IMG/VR virus record: IMGVR_UViG_3300025669_000089
Span: 1-39,661 of that record
Strand: one strand, 5' to 3'
Length of the DNA: 39,661 nt
Source of the DNA: a virus
Within the stretch, counting starts at the first letter, position 1. Every line of letters begins with the position of its first letter. Of this stretch, positions 25,141 through 32,900 are shown piece by piece. The notes under the pieces are model-generated. The model ran no database searches, was not told the DNA's origin, and saw nothing but the letters and a program-made list of their open reading frames with translations. Made by a program: the position numbers and the translations under genes.

Positions 25141-27162
25141 CTATTTCAGTGCTTTCTGTCTGCGTCTACGACCTTTTGTGCTTTGCTTCTTGTCGTTGGC
25201 AGTTGTCTGGCTCGCCTGGCTCAAGGCTGCCTGGGTCTGGGCCCGCATTAGCTCGACCTTGGCCTTTCGCTCTGCCAGGTCCATGAGTTGCTCATTGTTG
25301 AGGTTCAGCAGCTCTCCGGCGGTCTGTGCGTTCTTGAGTGCCACGGAGGACTTATTCACCTGGATGTCTGAGATGTCCTCGCGGGCCCTGGCCACCTTGG
25401 CTGCTGTCTCGGCCTGAACAAGCTTATTGATCTGCTCTTGCTCTTGTTGCTGCTTTTGGGCCGCCTGGTCACGCTGCTGCTCACGCTGCTTGATACGTGC
25501 CATGAACTGCGGTTTCTTCTGAAGGTTTGAGGACTCTATGATGTCGCTAATGGTAATGACTTCTGCTGCGTCAGGATACAAGCTGCGAATCTCTGTCAAT
25601 TCACGCATGTTTGACTGCTGCTGGTTCTCTGTAAGAAGCCCCTCGGTAGGATTGCAGTCGTAATAAATCATATCATCTGCGTAAAACTCTTTGACCGGCA
25701 TCTCGTTAATCATTCGTTGTACGCGGATCGGGTCTTGCCATATCTGATTAAGCCTGGCCTGTTTCCTTCCGACCTGCTGTTTGGCTATCCTGAAGCCCTC
25801 AAATAGTCCCTGGTGTCCGGTCAAGGCCTGGCCGGTCCTGTGGCGGCTTAGGATCGCTGGGATGTCGCCGGTATCAGTACCGAAGATTTCCTCATTCATC
25901 CCGCCAACGTCGGTTTCCTCTTTGTCCATGAGTGTCAGCATCTGGAAGAATCCGGGCGGAATGTCCGGGGTCGGTGCCTGCCAAAACGCATCCGTTAGCT
26001 GGCCCTCGAAGTCATCTCGCACCTCGATAACCTTGCCTTGACCAGACTGGAAAACGTCCTTGGGGTTCTTTAGGGAGCCCTCTTTGTACAGCCGGTAGGT
26101 GGTCAACTGGGATTCAACGATGTCGATTGTCTGATTGATCCTTCTGTTGCGTGCCTTCTGGGGATCCCTAAGAATCCTCACGAAAGACTGAAGCTTGAGT
26201 TCTTCGCGGTCCATCTCACTGACCCACTCACCGGGGAACCACACGACGTTGTAGTCGTCAAGGGCCAGCGGGTTTATATCGTTCCACACGGGTTCGCTGT
26301 CCACGTAGATGGTAAGCTTAACCTTGTTTATCGGCTTCTTGAACCGGCTGAGTGCTGGGGTGCCGTTCGGGAGTTTTGCGTTTGCGATCAGGAATTCGAC
26401 TCTGTTCTTGTCGCCGTGCCGCTTTACCAATTCCTTGAATGGTATCTCCTGGGCGGTCAATCGGCTAATGATGGTATCCTCAAAAGTTGTCTCTCGCCGC
26501 CAATATTCCTCGTACAACCGCATTTTTTGCTGTCTGGCATATCCGTGGTTGTGATTGTAGTCCCACCTTTGCGTGCCCTGGCCGTGCGGGATCTTATTGA
26601 TGTCGTCTGCATTCTCGGGAAGGAGCTGCAATGCCGTCGATTCGTGCATGTACCGGCCTGTTTGGTAGTAGGTGCAGTCGCTTAGATCCGTAAAGGTCAG
26701 GGCCGGATCCAGCAGGAATTGATTGTAGGCCAGGCGGGCGTACCGGAAAAAGCCGAGACGGTCCCGGTGAATCTCCATGAGATTGCTGCCAGAAACTAAT
26801 TGGCCCATCTTGAAGCAGTCTGACATGACGCCATAACCGCCGAATAATGACATTTGCTGCGTGATGAGTGCTGTATGCTGCCGTGCGGATTCGTTGTCCT
26901 CACTGCCAATGGGAGACATCTTCAGGATGTGCCGGTTGCGGATCTCATAGCCCGACAACAGCTTTACCTGCCGTTTCGTCTTGTTGATTACATAGATCGG
27001 CCTGCCGGTGCGCCTCGCAAACTCTTCGTCGTCCTTGCTGTTCTGTGCGCCCAGGTACATCTCGGTATCGACGGCGCCCTCGTCCAGGAAACCGCTCCAT
27101 CCTTGCCGGGCAAAGTCGTATCTGTCCTCTCGCTCCGATTTAAGGTCATTCATCTCTGACAT
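25141..27162 (-). CDS. Portal protein (P22-like)
   Basis: 673 residues, a typical length for large podovirus portals. AAGGTG precedes the ATG at 27162. Residues about 35-75 hold GAQNSKDDEEFARRTGRPIY and the following NKTKRQVKLLSGYEIRNRH, matching the opening of the P22 gp1-like family (a helix leading to 'l.ny..n.'). The middle has a GMNEEIFGTDTGDIPAI-type segment with helices. The C-terminal third is a long Gln/Lys/Arg coiled coil (QREQQRDQAAQKQQQEQEQ), as in the barrel of P22-type portals. It follows TerL, the standard order. It forms the dodecameric DNA channel of the head. Confidence 0.85.
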   Translation of the reverse strand: MSEMNDLKSEREDRYDFARQGWSGFLDEGAVDTEMYLGAQNSKDDEEFARRTGRPIYVINKTKRQVKLLSGYEIRNRHILKMSPIGSEDNESARQHTALITQQMSLFGGYGVMSDCFKMGQLVSGSNLMEIHRDRLGFFRYARLAYNQFLLDPALTFTDLSDCTYYQTGRYMHESTALQLLPENADDINKIPHGQGTQRWDYNHNHGYARQQKMRLYEEYWRRETTFEDTIISRLTAQEIPFKELVKRHGDKNRVEFLIANAKLPNGTPALSRFKKPINKVKLTIYVDSEPVWNDINPLALDDYNVVWFPGEWVSEMDREELKLQSFVRILRDPQKARNRRINQTIDIVESQLTTYRLYKEGSLKNPKDVFQSGQGKVIEVRDDFEGQLTDAFWQAPTPDIPPGFFQMLTLMDKEETDVGGMNEEIFGTDTGDIPAILSRHRTGQALTGHQGLFEGFRIAKQQVGRKQARLNQIWQDPIRVQRMINEMPVKEFYADDMIYYDCNPTEGLLTENQQQSNMRELTEIRSLYPDAAEVITISDIIESSNLQKKPQFMARIKQREQQRDQAAQKQQQEQEQINKLVQAETAAKVARAREDISDIQVNKSSVALKNAQTAGELLNLNNEQLMDLAERKAKVELMRAQTQAALSQASQTTANDKKQSTKGRRRRQKALK

Positions 27163-27165
27163 GTG

Positions 27166-28641
27166 TCACCTTGGCCTCACATATTGCTCGTTGAGTTGCA
27201 TCAATTCTTCCTCATTGAGCCTGTTCGCAGCGGAGGAAGATACCCGGTTGATTGCTTTCGACAGATACCGCAGTGAGTCGGCTGCGTGTTCGTTTCCGTC
27301 CCGCTCGGGCGTGCCGGTGTATACGGTATGATCCTCGCTGCTCATGCTATTGTTTATGCCCTCATGGTAGCCTAAGACCTTCTCGATGCCTATCTCGCAG
27401 TCAACAGAATCAAAGCGGGCGGTATACAGGAAATTCTTTGTTCTGATGATACCATCCTTCACGCTGCGTTCCATCTTCATTTTCGTGAAGTTTATGCCCG
27501 CTCGCCTTGCCTCGGCCAGGAGGCCCCTGCCAGCAACAACCTTGTAGGCGTTTGAATCAACGTCGAATGGGGCGAAGAACTTTCCGTAAACGTATCCGTA
27601 CTTTTTCCGCCAGGTCCTGAACAGCTCAGCATAATCTTTCATGTCCTGGCCGGAGTCTTCATAGAACCTGATGATGTTGCAGAAACCGCTCTCTAGTACC
27701 TGGAAGAACCACCACGCGCTCGTGTACCCTGGATCAACGACTCCGTGTACCAAGTAGCCGGGTATCATGCCAATGTCGCAGATACGGCCTTTTTTCTCCA
27801 GCCAGTCTAAGACCTTGTGGTAGTATGACCCAAGCACGGCCTTTTCTGAAATGCCCCCGAGAACTCGTACCGCGTACTCGTCAGAATGCCTCCCGTGCTT
27901 GCGGGCCATGCGCTCCTCGAAATCTCGGCCATAAACGCCTGGGATTACTGTACGGCCTTCTTTGTAGTTTGGTGTATCCAGGACTGAAACCTGGATGTGG
28001 TTGTAATCCGGATCCTTGAAAGTCCTGGCAAAGTCGCCAACACCAGAAGTTGCATTTCCAATCGCCAGAAACCTCACATTGTCCGGGGTGCCCATTAGGG
28101 ATTCAGCAGCTCTCCAAATCTCAGGAAGAATGCCGGCAGCTTCGTCGAATAGGATAAGAACGTTTTTGTTATGGAAACCCTGAAAACCCGTGGCTTCCTT
28201 TGTGACGGTGTCCGGTTTAGTGGCCACGCCGATAGCGAAGTACTTCATGCCGAGGTTCGGCTGAAGGTCAAGCTTCTGTGTACTCAGGTCGCCAAACAGG
28301 GGTATCTTTGCGTTTTCGTATGATTCCCTAATCTCTCGCCAAAGAAGGTCTTTTACCTGGGTCGCTGTCGGGGCTGTTGTGACGACGGTTGCCGGTGGGT
28401 AGCAGTACAGGAAGGTCAAGACGAGGCGTGCCGCGTAGTAAGTTTTTGATAGCCCGTGGCCGGCCCTCACTGTGGTGCGCTTGTTATCACGCACTGATTC
28501 GGCTATCTCGTTCATCTTGGGCCAAACGTACCTCTCCTGCACATCGAGAGCGTGAGTGGTAAACCAGACGTGATCGTCCCTACCCCTCTTGCACATCTCC
28601 CGGACTTGCTGGACTGTCGTTTTGCCCCTCGTGGCTATCAT
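27166..28641 (-). CDS. terL: Terminase large subunit (TerL)
   Basis: 491 residues. The ATPase Walker A motif lies at 61-67 (GHGLSKT) and Walker B with the catalytic carboxylate at 166-167 (NVLILFDEAAG). The C-terminal nuclease part starts near residue 295 and includes YLVHGVVDPGYT with an aromatic-rich strand. Walker A reads Ser where the usual final Gly of GxxxxGK stands; the Lys and Thr are kept. TerL cuts concatemers and pumps DNA into the head. It overlaps the TerS gene by 62 nt, which is longer than usual; the ATG at 28641 is supported by frame but has only a weak Shine-Dalgarno. Confidence 0.9.
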   Translation of the reverse strand: MIATRGKTTVQQVREMCKRGRDDHVWFTTHALDVQERYVWPKMNEIAESVRDNKRTTVRAGHGLSKTYYAARLVLTFLYCYPPATVVTTAPTATQVKDLLWREIRESYENAKIPLFGDLSTQKLDLQPNLGMKYFAIGVATKPDTVTKEATGFQGFHNKNVLILFDEAAGILPEIWRAAESLMGTPDNVRFLAIGNATSGVGDFARTFKDPDYNHIQVSVLDTPNYKEGRTVIPGVYGRDFEERMARKHGRHSDEYAVRVLGGISEKAVLGSYYHKVLDWLEKKGRICDIGMIPGYLVHGVVDPGYTSAWWFFQVLESGFCNIIRFYEDSGQDMKDYAELFRTWRKKYGYVYGKFFAPFDVDSNAYKVVAGRGLLAEARRAGINFTKMKMERSVKDGIIRTKNFLYTARFDSVDCEIGIEKVLGYHEGINNSMSSEDHTVYTGTPERDGNEHAADSLRYLSKAINRVSSSAANRLNEEELMQLNEQYVRPR

Positions 28642-29089
28642 CGTGTAAGAGTTCTTTCATGGCCTCGGCAAAGGTCTTCATCTTGCCCTTGTCCGAGTCC
28701 TCGTAATACAATACATGCTTGGCCAGTTTTTCGACCGCTGACAGAACCTCGGAGTGTGTTGGCTCAGCTTTCGGCTCATACTCTGCGATCTTCAGCAGTC
28801 TTGCCGTTATCTGCTCGTGCTGAACTTTGGTGTGCAGCTTCTTCTCGTCAATGAGTTCTTCAATACGGTCACTAACATCTGCATAACGCAAAAGCCGCCT
28901 GGCTATCTTGGCGGCGTAGTTGATGTCTCGTTTGTTGAATGGCTCTAAGGGGATTTCCTCTACAACTTCCCCGCCATCCCAGTGCTGCCTTTTGTAGTGC
29001 TGGGTTCTGATGATTGCAGCGCCTGGGTCCAGGTCCCACACATATTCAATACAGAAGCGCTCGTGCGCAGCAAATTCTAGTTCAGGCAT
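28580..29089 (-). CDS. terS: Terminase small subunit (TerS)-like
   Basis: 169 residues; GAGGTGAAG precedes the ATG at 29089. The opening MPELEFAAHERFCIEYVWDL follows the TerS pattern 'fv.eYl.d.n...Aa..', and a helix-turn-helix-like region continues to about residue 55 (AAIIRTQHYKR). Residues about 60-110 form a helical oligomerisation core (YAAKIARRLLRYADVSDRIE). The C-terminus is acidic. It lies directly upstream of TerL and overlaps it. TerS recognises the packaging site; its target here is not identifiable. The family fit is by pattern and position. Confidence 0.75.
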   Translation of the reverse strand: MPELEFAAHERFCIEYVWDLDPGAAIIRTQHYKRQHWDGGEVVEEIPLEPFNKRDINYAAKIARRLLRYADVSDRIEELIDEKKLHTKVQHEQITARLLKIAEYEPKAEPTHSEVLSAVEKLAKHVLYYEDSDKGKMKTFAEAMKELLHDDSHEGQNDSPASPGDVQEG

Positions 29090-29090
29090 T

Positions 29091-29318
29091 TTACTTCACC
29101 TCGATCCGGGGCGTTCCTGGTTTTGGGGGAACTGCCTTCATAGCTTTGTGCCCGTAGCCAAATGCAGTCAGGGCCACACCAACGACAGCAATCACCTTGC
29201 CAGCAGAAACGGGGATGCCTTCCGGCCAGATTATTACACTGGATGGAATCACCACAGCCCAGTAAAAATGCCCGATGTGTGCCTTGCGGCCATTTAATAG
29301 ATCCCAAAGCTTCAACAC
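29091..29318 (-). CDS. Small two-helix membrane protein
   Basis: 75 residues from a GTG at 29318, chosen because AAAAGGGG is spaced 7 nt before it. An upstream GTG at 29372 would start inside a strong hairpin. Two hydrophobic segments (HFYWAVVIPSSVIIW and AGKVIAVVGVALTAFGYG) flank a short turn, which is holin-like topology. It ends just before TerS. A holin role is possible but unproven. No family is recognised. Confidence 0.5.
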   Translation of the reverse strand: MLKLWDLLNGRKAHIGHFYWAVVIPSSVIIWPEGIPVSAGKVIAVVGVALTAFGYGHKAMKAVPPKPGTPRIEVK

Positions 29319-29343
29319 GATAATGCCCCTTTTGTAAAAGCAC

Positions 29344-29379
29344 GGGCCCGGATCACCGGCTAGCAGGCTCACCGGGCCC
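29344..29379 (-). terminator. GC-rich hairpin, possible attenuator or terminator
   Basis: On the minus strand an 8-bp stem (GGGCCCGG with CCGGGCCC) encloses a 20-nt loop and is followed by GTGCTTTTAC. The T-run is short, so termination would be partial. It lies between the barrel-like gene and the membrane-protein/TerS genes and would separate early from packaging expression. Confidence 0.45.
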
Positions 29380-29400
29380 TGTCTGTTGAAAGGTTCGTTA

Positions 29401-29946
29401 TTAATCGTCCCGCCAGCGAATCACCAGGCCGCCCGTCACCAGATTGTTGCTTCCATACAGCTCAGCGTCGCGCACGTACTGATAGCCACCAACGGCCATC
29501 ACTTCCCAACTCACAATCCCAGCTTCGTTGATTTTCCGGTCAAGTAGGACGTGGGCGGATACACCAATTGGCGTATACCATTCCTCCATGCTCGTAACGT
29601 CAACGACTAGGGACGCCTCCACGAATAGCTTACCTTGGACTGGAGCCTCGACGCCGGACCAATTCAACAGCGGATACCGGATGAACGCACCGACCGACCA
29701 GTCCCTGACATGCAAATCGGCGTCGCGTGTTGAGTCGTTGACATAATGCCCGATGCCGACAATGCCATAGTCAATATTTGTGCCGTTTTCCTCCATGATT
29801 GGGCTGCGTCCCACCTGGATCGCGAACAGATCATCGGCCAAGTTCAGGCCAAAATTGGTGTATTTGCCCCATATATCAGCGAGTGAGGTTGAACAGAGAA
29901 TACCCAGGAGGACGACCGCGAATACCACTTTCTTCCCAATACCCAT
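29401..29946 (-). CDS. Predicted outer-membrane beta-barrel-like protein
   Basis: 181 residues; TTTGAAAGGGAAATGGC precedes the ATG at 29946. Residues 1-23 are a signal peptide (MGIGKKVVFAVVLLGILCST then SLADI). The mature part alternates polar and hydrophobic residues over many strands (KLFVEASLVVDVTSMEEW, GLVIRWRDD at the C-terminus). This resembles a small outer-membrane barrel. Known phage-encoded outer-membrane proteins exclude superinfecting phages, and that role is possible. No family is recognised. Confidence 0.55.
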   Translation of the reverse strand: MGIGKKVVFAVVLLGILCSTSLADIWGKYTNFGLNLADDLFAIQVGRSPIMEENGTNIDYGIVGIGHYVNDSTRDADLHVRDWSVGAFIRYPLLNWSGVEAPVQGKLFVEASLVVDVTSMEEWYTPIGVSAHVLLDRKINEAGIVSWEVMAVGGYQYVRDAELYGSNNLVTGGLVIRWRDD

Positions 29947-30033
29947 GCCATTTCCCTTTCAAAGTGCCATAAATCTATCAATACAGCTTACCTAGCCGAC
30001 CCAATAACCGGCTTTACGGCTCAGTGTCAAGCT

Positions 30034-30375
30034 TTATTCCGCTGATTTTACAGATGTTTCCCCTTTGATGTGTCCCTGGATCATCGCCAGGAGCGTTGGA
30101 TCCTGCTTGATTTCCTGTAGTTTTCGCAAAGCATTGTCGCCCTGAGAAACCGCTGCAATCCACGCAGTTCTTTTGCCGACTTCGGCCTGGATCTTGGCGT
30201 GCGCCTTGGCCTTTTGTTCGTCTGTGCCTTGTGCCTCTACTCGGTTCTGCCATGATTTTATCTGGGCTTCCAAGTACTCCATGAGTTCACTTACGGGCGA
30301 ATTGCCATGGATCTCTGCACCACATTCGCCACAGAATCTTGACTTCCACTTCTTGTTACAGTGTTTGATTGCCAT
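30034..30375 (-). CDS. Small zinc-ribbon plus helical protein
   Basis: 113 residues; GGAGCTGTAAGC precedes the ATG at 30375. Residues about 6-18 (CNKKWKSRFCGECGAEI) form a Cys-rich element with one Cys, a spacer and CxxC, suggesting zinc binding. The remaining 90 residues are helical (LMEYLEAQIKSWQNRVEA). The role is unknown; it sits beside the Tad2-like gene in the accessory block. Confidence 0.55.
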   Translation of the reverse strand: MAIKHCNKKWKSRFCGECGAEIHGNSPVSELMEYLEAQIKSWQNRVEAQGTDEQKAKAHAKIQAEVGKRTAWIAAVSQGDNALRKLQEIKQDPTLLAMIQGHIKGETSVKSAE

Positions 30376-30414
30376 GCTTACAGCTCCTTTATTTGAGTGT
30401 CATTTCATTCCTGC

Positions 30415-30933
30415 TCAGTCAACGATGTACCAGCCATCGGTGATCATCTCGACTTGGGACGGCAACCACCCGCATATCCAATCCCCGTTTCCTGCGTGCA
30501 TGGCAAAGTACGGTGGACAATGCAGTGGCACGTCCTCACCGCTAAACTTGGCTGTACGATCATTGACCTTGCGTGCAGTCCCTTGGGTGTTGAACGGTGG
30601 TAGATCCAAAGTAGGCTGCATGACGACAAACTGATCTTTGGCATACCAATCACGGAATGCGATCTTGAGGCCCTTCTTGGCCGCCTCAATGGCGAGCCCG
30701 AACATCATGCGGTCTGTGCGGCGGTAGGCGTTATCGGCAACATTCTTTGGACTCCATGAGATATAGTTCTCATGGTCTGGATGGTTACTGTTCGGGCTGT
30801 CCAGGTATTCAACCAGGTATCCATCATCAACTGGGTCTTCGCCTTCTGGGATTTCCCAACCACGGTACTGATTGTACTGGCCTCTGGTCATTGCTCTCAT
30901 TGCGACTAGTTTCACTCCAATGTACTTTTCCAT
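30415..30933 (-). CDS. Tad2 (DUF2829)-like anti-Thoeris candidate fused to an N-terminal domain
   Basis: 172 residues; GGATTGTAG precedes the ATG at 30933. Residues about 76-172 follow DUF2829: FGLAIEAAKKGLKIAFRDW, a strand pair FVVMQPTLDLPP, then AMHAGNGDWICGWLPSQVEM and a final W-Y-I-V. The DUF2829 protein Tad2 binds and sequesters the Thoeris signal molecule. Residues 1-70 carry a separate conserved-looking domain (YIGVKLVAMRAMTRGQYNQY followed by RGWEIPEGEDP) known to me as a phage module often paired with DUF2829-type proteins. Whether this copy binds a nucleotide cannot be read from sequence. Confidence 0.65.
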   Translation of the reverse strand: MEKYIGVKLVAMRAMTRGQYNQYRGWEIPEGEDPVDDGYLVEYLDSPNSNHPDHENYISWSPKNVADNAYRRTDRMMFGLAIEAAKKGLKIAFRDWYAKDQFVVMQPTLDLPPFNTQGTARKVNDRTAKFSGEDVPLHCPPYFAMHAGNGDWICGWLPSQVEMITDGWYIVD

Positions 30934-30934
30934 A

Positions 30935-31336
30935 CTACAATCCTTTCTTCACTGAGTACGTTTTCGTTTTTCTGCTATACCTTAGCACTTTCATTTTGAG
31001 TAACTGGTCTACGCATTTATTCAAAGTCCCGTGGCACTTGAAATGGTCTGTGTTCCCGCTAAACAAGTCGAGGTTTTTGATATCGTTATCCGTTTTCACC
31101 ATGCTAATGTGATGCACTTGCTCAGTGGGTTTCAGGTATCTTTTGAGCTTCTTTTCCATTACAAGCCGATGTTGCGCAACAAAACCTTTCCTTGCGTATG
31201 GGTGTTCTGTTCGCTTCTCTAGCACTGGCCCCTCACACCCACCTCTTTTGTGTTTGGTCGTTCCATCTGGCTTCAATGTTTTCTTTTCACAACCCCATGT
31301 CAAGCATTCTGGCACAATCCGCCAGTAGCATCGCAT
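30935..31336 (-). CDS. HNH endonuclease (homing type)
   Basis: 133 residues. Residues about 39-60 (VLEKRTEHPYARKGFVAQHR then LVMEKKLKRYL) and about 72-92 (QVHHISMVKTDNDIKNLDLF) match phage HNH endonucleases; the paired His in QVHHIS and the N in DNDIKN are the metal and catalytic positions. The ATG at 31336 lies 50 nt inside the RuvC gene with no clear Shine-Dalgarno; TTG at 31303 is an alternative start. Free-standing HNH genes of this type are homing elements, so this may be a recent insertion after the resolvase. Confidence 0.75.
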   Translation of the reverse strand: MRCYWRIVPECLTWGCEKKTLKPDGTTKHKRGGCEGPVLEKRTEHPYARKGFVAQHRLVMEKKLKRYLKPTEQVHHISMVKTDNDIKNLDLFSGNTDHFKCHGTLNKCVDQLLKMKVLRYSRKTKTYSVKKGL

Positions 31337-31733
31337 CGGCCACGGCGTGCGTTATCTTCTGTTCTGGCCATCGCCTTTGTGCCGCTATCTTGCTTACATT
31401 TTTATCGCCTCCTGTCCGGCAGTTCATTTTAGTCATCCACTTGGTTGGAGTTATTAGCTGGTAGGGTATTTTTAAACCAACTAGACACATCTCTAACTGG
31501 CCATAGCTTTGGCCAAATTTGAATGTTGACGAGACTCCCTGTTTCGGCATTGCTGACACTCGCTCAAGAAATGCTGTCTTAGGATTAAAGTCACGCTTAC
31601 AGATTACCATTTCATGAGCCAGATCGGCCAAGGTTAGTCCCTTGAACTTGAACACCTTGGCGATGCGGCCCTTTTCGTTAACCACGGCACAACCCCCGGA
31701 CGCGCCGGGATCAACTCCGAGATAGAACGACAT
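31287..31733 (-). CDS. RuvC-like Holliday junction resolvase
   Basis: 148 residues with an RNase H-like fold. D8 is in LGVDPGASGG, E57 in AFLERVSAMPKQG, and H129/D133 in ITHAVADAMLLADC. Together these reproduce the acidic active site of phage RuvC-type resolvases. GVSSTFKFGQSYGQ is a conserved loop of that group. It would resolve branched DNA before packaging. GGGGGA precedes the start, which overlaps the previous stop (TAATG). The 3' end overlaps the HNH gene. Confidence 0.85.
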   Translation of the reverse strand: MSFYLGVDPGASGGCAVVNEKGRIAKVFKFKGLTLADLAHEMVICKRDFNPKTAFLERVSAMPKQGVSSTFKFGQSYGQLEMCLVGLKIPYQLITPTKWMTKMNCRTGGDKNVSKIAAQRRWPEQKITHAVADAMLLADCARMLDMGL

Positions 31734-32428
31734 TATTCCCCCTCCCCCAGCCAGAAGCTCAGGTCATCGTCTGCTGCTGGATCGGCAGCGTCAGGGGCCG
31801 GCCCGGGCCCCTCTGGGAGTTCTTCCATGGGATCTGTCAGACCGCCAAGCTTTTCATCTGCGAGGGCGTTCGCTTCAGCAACGGTCAGCTCTTCCGACGG
31901 GCCAGTATTTGTTTCCGCATCCCCAGCAGCAGTAGGTTCCTCCCCCGTCGGAGTGGATGTGTCCGCGTCCGCATCGGGGGCAGGTGTAGGGTCCGGGTCG
32001 AAAGGCAATATCTCCTGCGGATCATCCGTGGGTTCCTCGTCCTCGTCCGGGATAAGTTTCGGTGTCGGGTCCATGCGGCGCTCTTCTGGAAACATTGGCC
32101 GCTGCTGGATAAGCTCTTGCGTCTCTTTGTTGCACAGCTCAGCCGTCAACGTGGAGTAGTTGAGGGTAAGGGTACATTCAACACTTCGCATCTTCTTGCC
32201 GCTCATCAGGCCCTTCTTCAGGTCCTCAAGCACCTCTGTGAGTTTTTTCGCTCTGGCCGTCAGATCGGCTACAACAGCCTTCTTTTCGGCGTCCAGGTCG
32301 TTCTGTTTCTGCAGGCACTGCAATAACTGGTCTTGATCGAACTCTTTTTCTGTGGCATTCATTGGGCACAAAATAATGTGCGGCTCGTGGGTGACTTTCA
32401 CTAAATCTTTGTCTTTGTCGTCCTTCAT
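31733..32428 (-). CDS. Hypothetical protein with coiled coil and long acidic tail
   Basis: 231 residues; AACGAAAGGAAACC precedes the ATG at 32428. Residues about 30-100 are helical with a conserved-looking phage module (KKLTEVLEDLKKGLMSGKKM, then RSVECTLTLNY). From residue 115 onward the protein is dominated by Asp, Glu, Pro and Thr (IPDEDEEPTDDPQEILPFDP). The tail is strongly acidic and disordered-looking, as in DNA mimics or protein-binding tails. No family function is recognised. Confidence 0.6.
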   Translation of the reverse strand: MKDDKDKDLVKVTHEPHIILCPMNATEKEFDQDQLLQCLQKQNDLDAEKKAVVADLTARAKKLTEVLEDLKKGLMSGKKMRSVECTLTLNYSTLTAELCNKETQELIQQRPMFPEERRMDPTPKLIPDEDEEPTDDPQEILPFDPDPTPAPDADADTSTPTGEEPTAAGDAETNTGPSEELTVAEANALADEKLGGLTDPMEELPEGPGPAPDAADPAADDDLSFWLGEGE

Positions 32429-32450
32429 CGGGGTTTCCTTTCGTTAACAA

Positions 32451-32651
32451 TTATCTTCTCATTAGGATTAGAATGTTATCACAGATTTTGTTGTATTCAG
32501 ACATTGACGTTGCGCCTGAACACACGTTTTGCCATGCCGTCGCCTCCATCGCACTATTCACATCAGTACGTCTACACGCCCGTTCGGCCTGGTCTCGATG
32601 CCTGGCCGTTCTCCTGACTGTCACTTGGTGTGCTGTTTTGTCTACTAGCAT
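32451..32651 (-). CDS. Small Cys-containing hypothetical protein
   Basis: 66 residues from the ATG at 32651. AGGTG is placed 7 nt upstream; a GTG three codons earlier is less well spaced. Cys residues occur in ERACRRTDV, WQNVCSG and YNKICDN. The body is helical and basic at the N-terminus. No family is recognised. It is coupled to the preceding gene, which ends nine bases upstream. Confidence 0.45.
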   Translation of the reverse strand: MLVDKTAHQVTVRRTARHRDQAERACRRTDVNSAMEATAWQNVCSGATSMSEYNKICDNILILMRR

Positions 32652-32660
32652 TTTACTCAC

Positions 32661-32900
32661 CTATCCGAACAAGGTTTTCTTATTCGCTTTCTTTCGTTCG
32701 CCGTGTTGAATAACGCGGGAAATATGTTCTCCTAGCTGGCCCCAGTTATCGGGGTGATGCTCGGCAAGGTAGTTGGTACACGCCGCACGGAGGGTTTCAA
32801 TGGCGATGACACGGTCCTCAATGCAGTCGGCCCGCACAGAGTCGCCCATACACCGATGGACCATGTCCTCAAAGTGCTTGTAGTGCCTATCCTCCAGCAT
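32661..32900 (-). CDS. Small hypothetical helical protein
   Basis: 79 residues. GGGTG lies before the ATG at 32900, which overlaps the 3' end of the ASCH-like gene by 14 nt. It is helical with three Cys (HRCMGDS, RADCIED, RAACTNY) and a C-terminal basic segment (GERKKANKKTLFG). No family or function is recognised. Overlap with the upstream gene indicates an operon. Confidence 0.5.
   Translation of the reverse strand: MLEDRHYKHFEDMVHRCMGDSVRADCIEDRVIAIETLRAACTNYLAEHHPDNWGQLGEHISRVIQHGERKKANKKTLFG

Noticed and set aside
29947-30033. TTGACA-based promoter upstream of the barrel-like gene
   Set aside because: The -35 is good but no acceptable -10 lies at the right distance.
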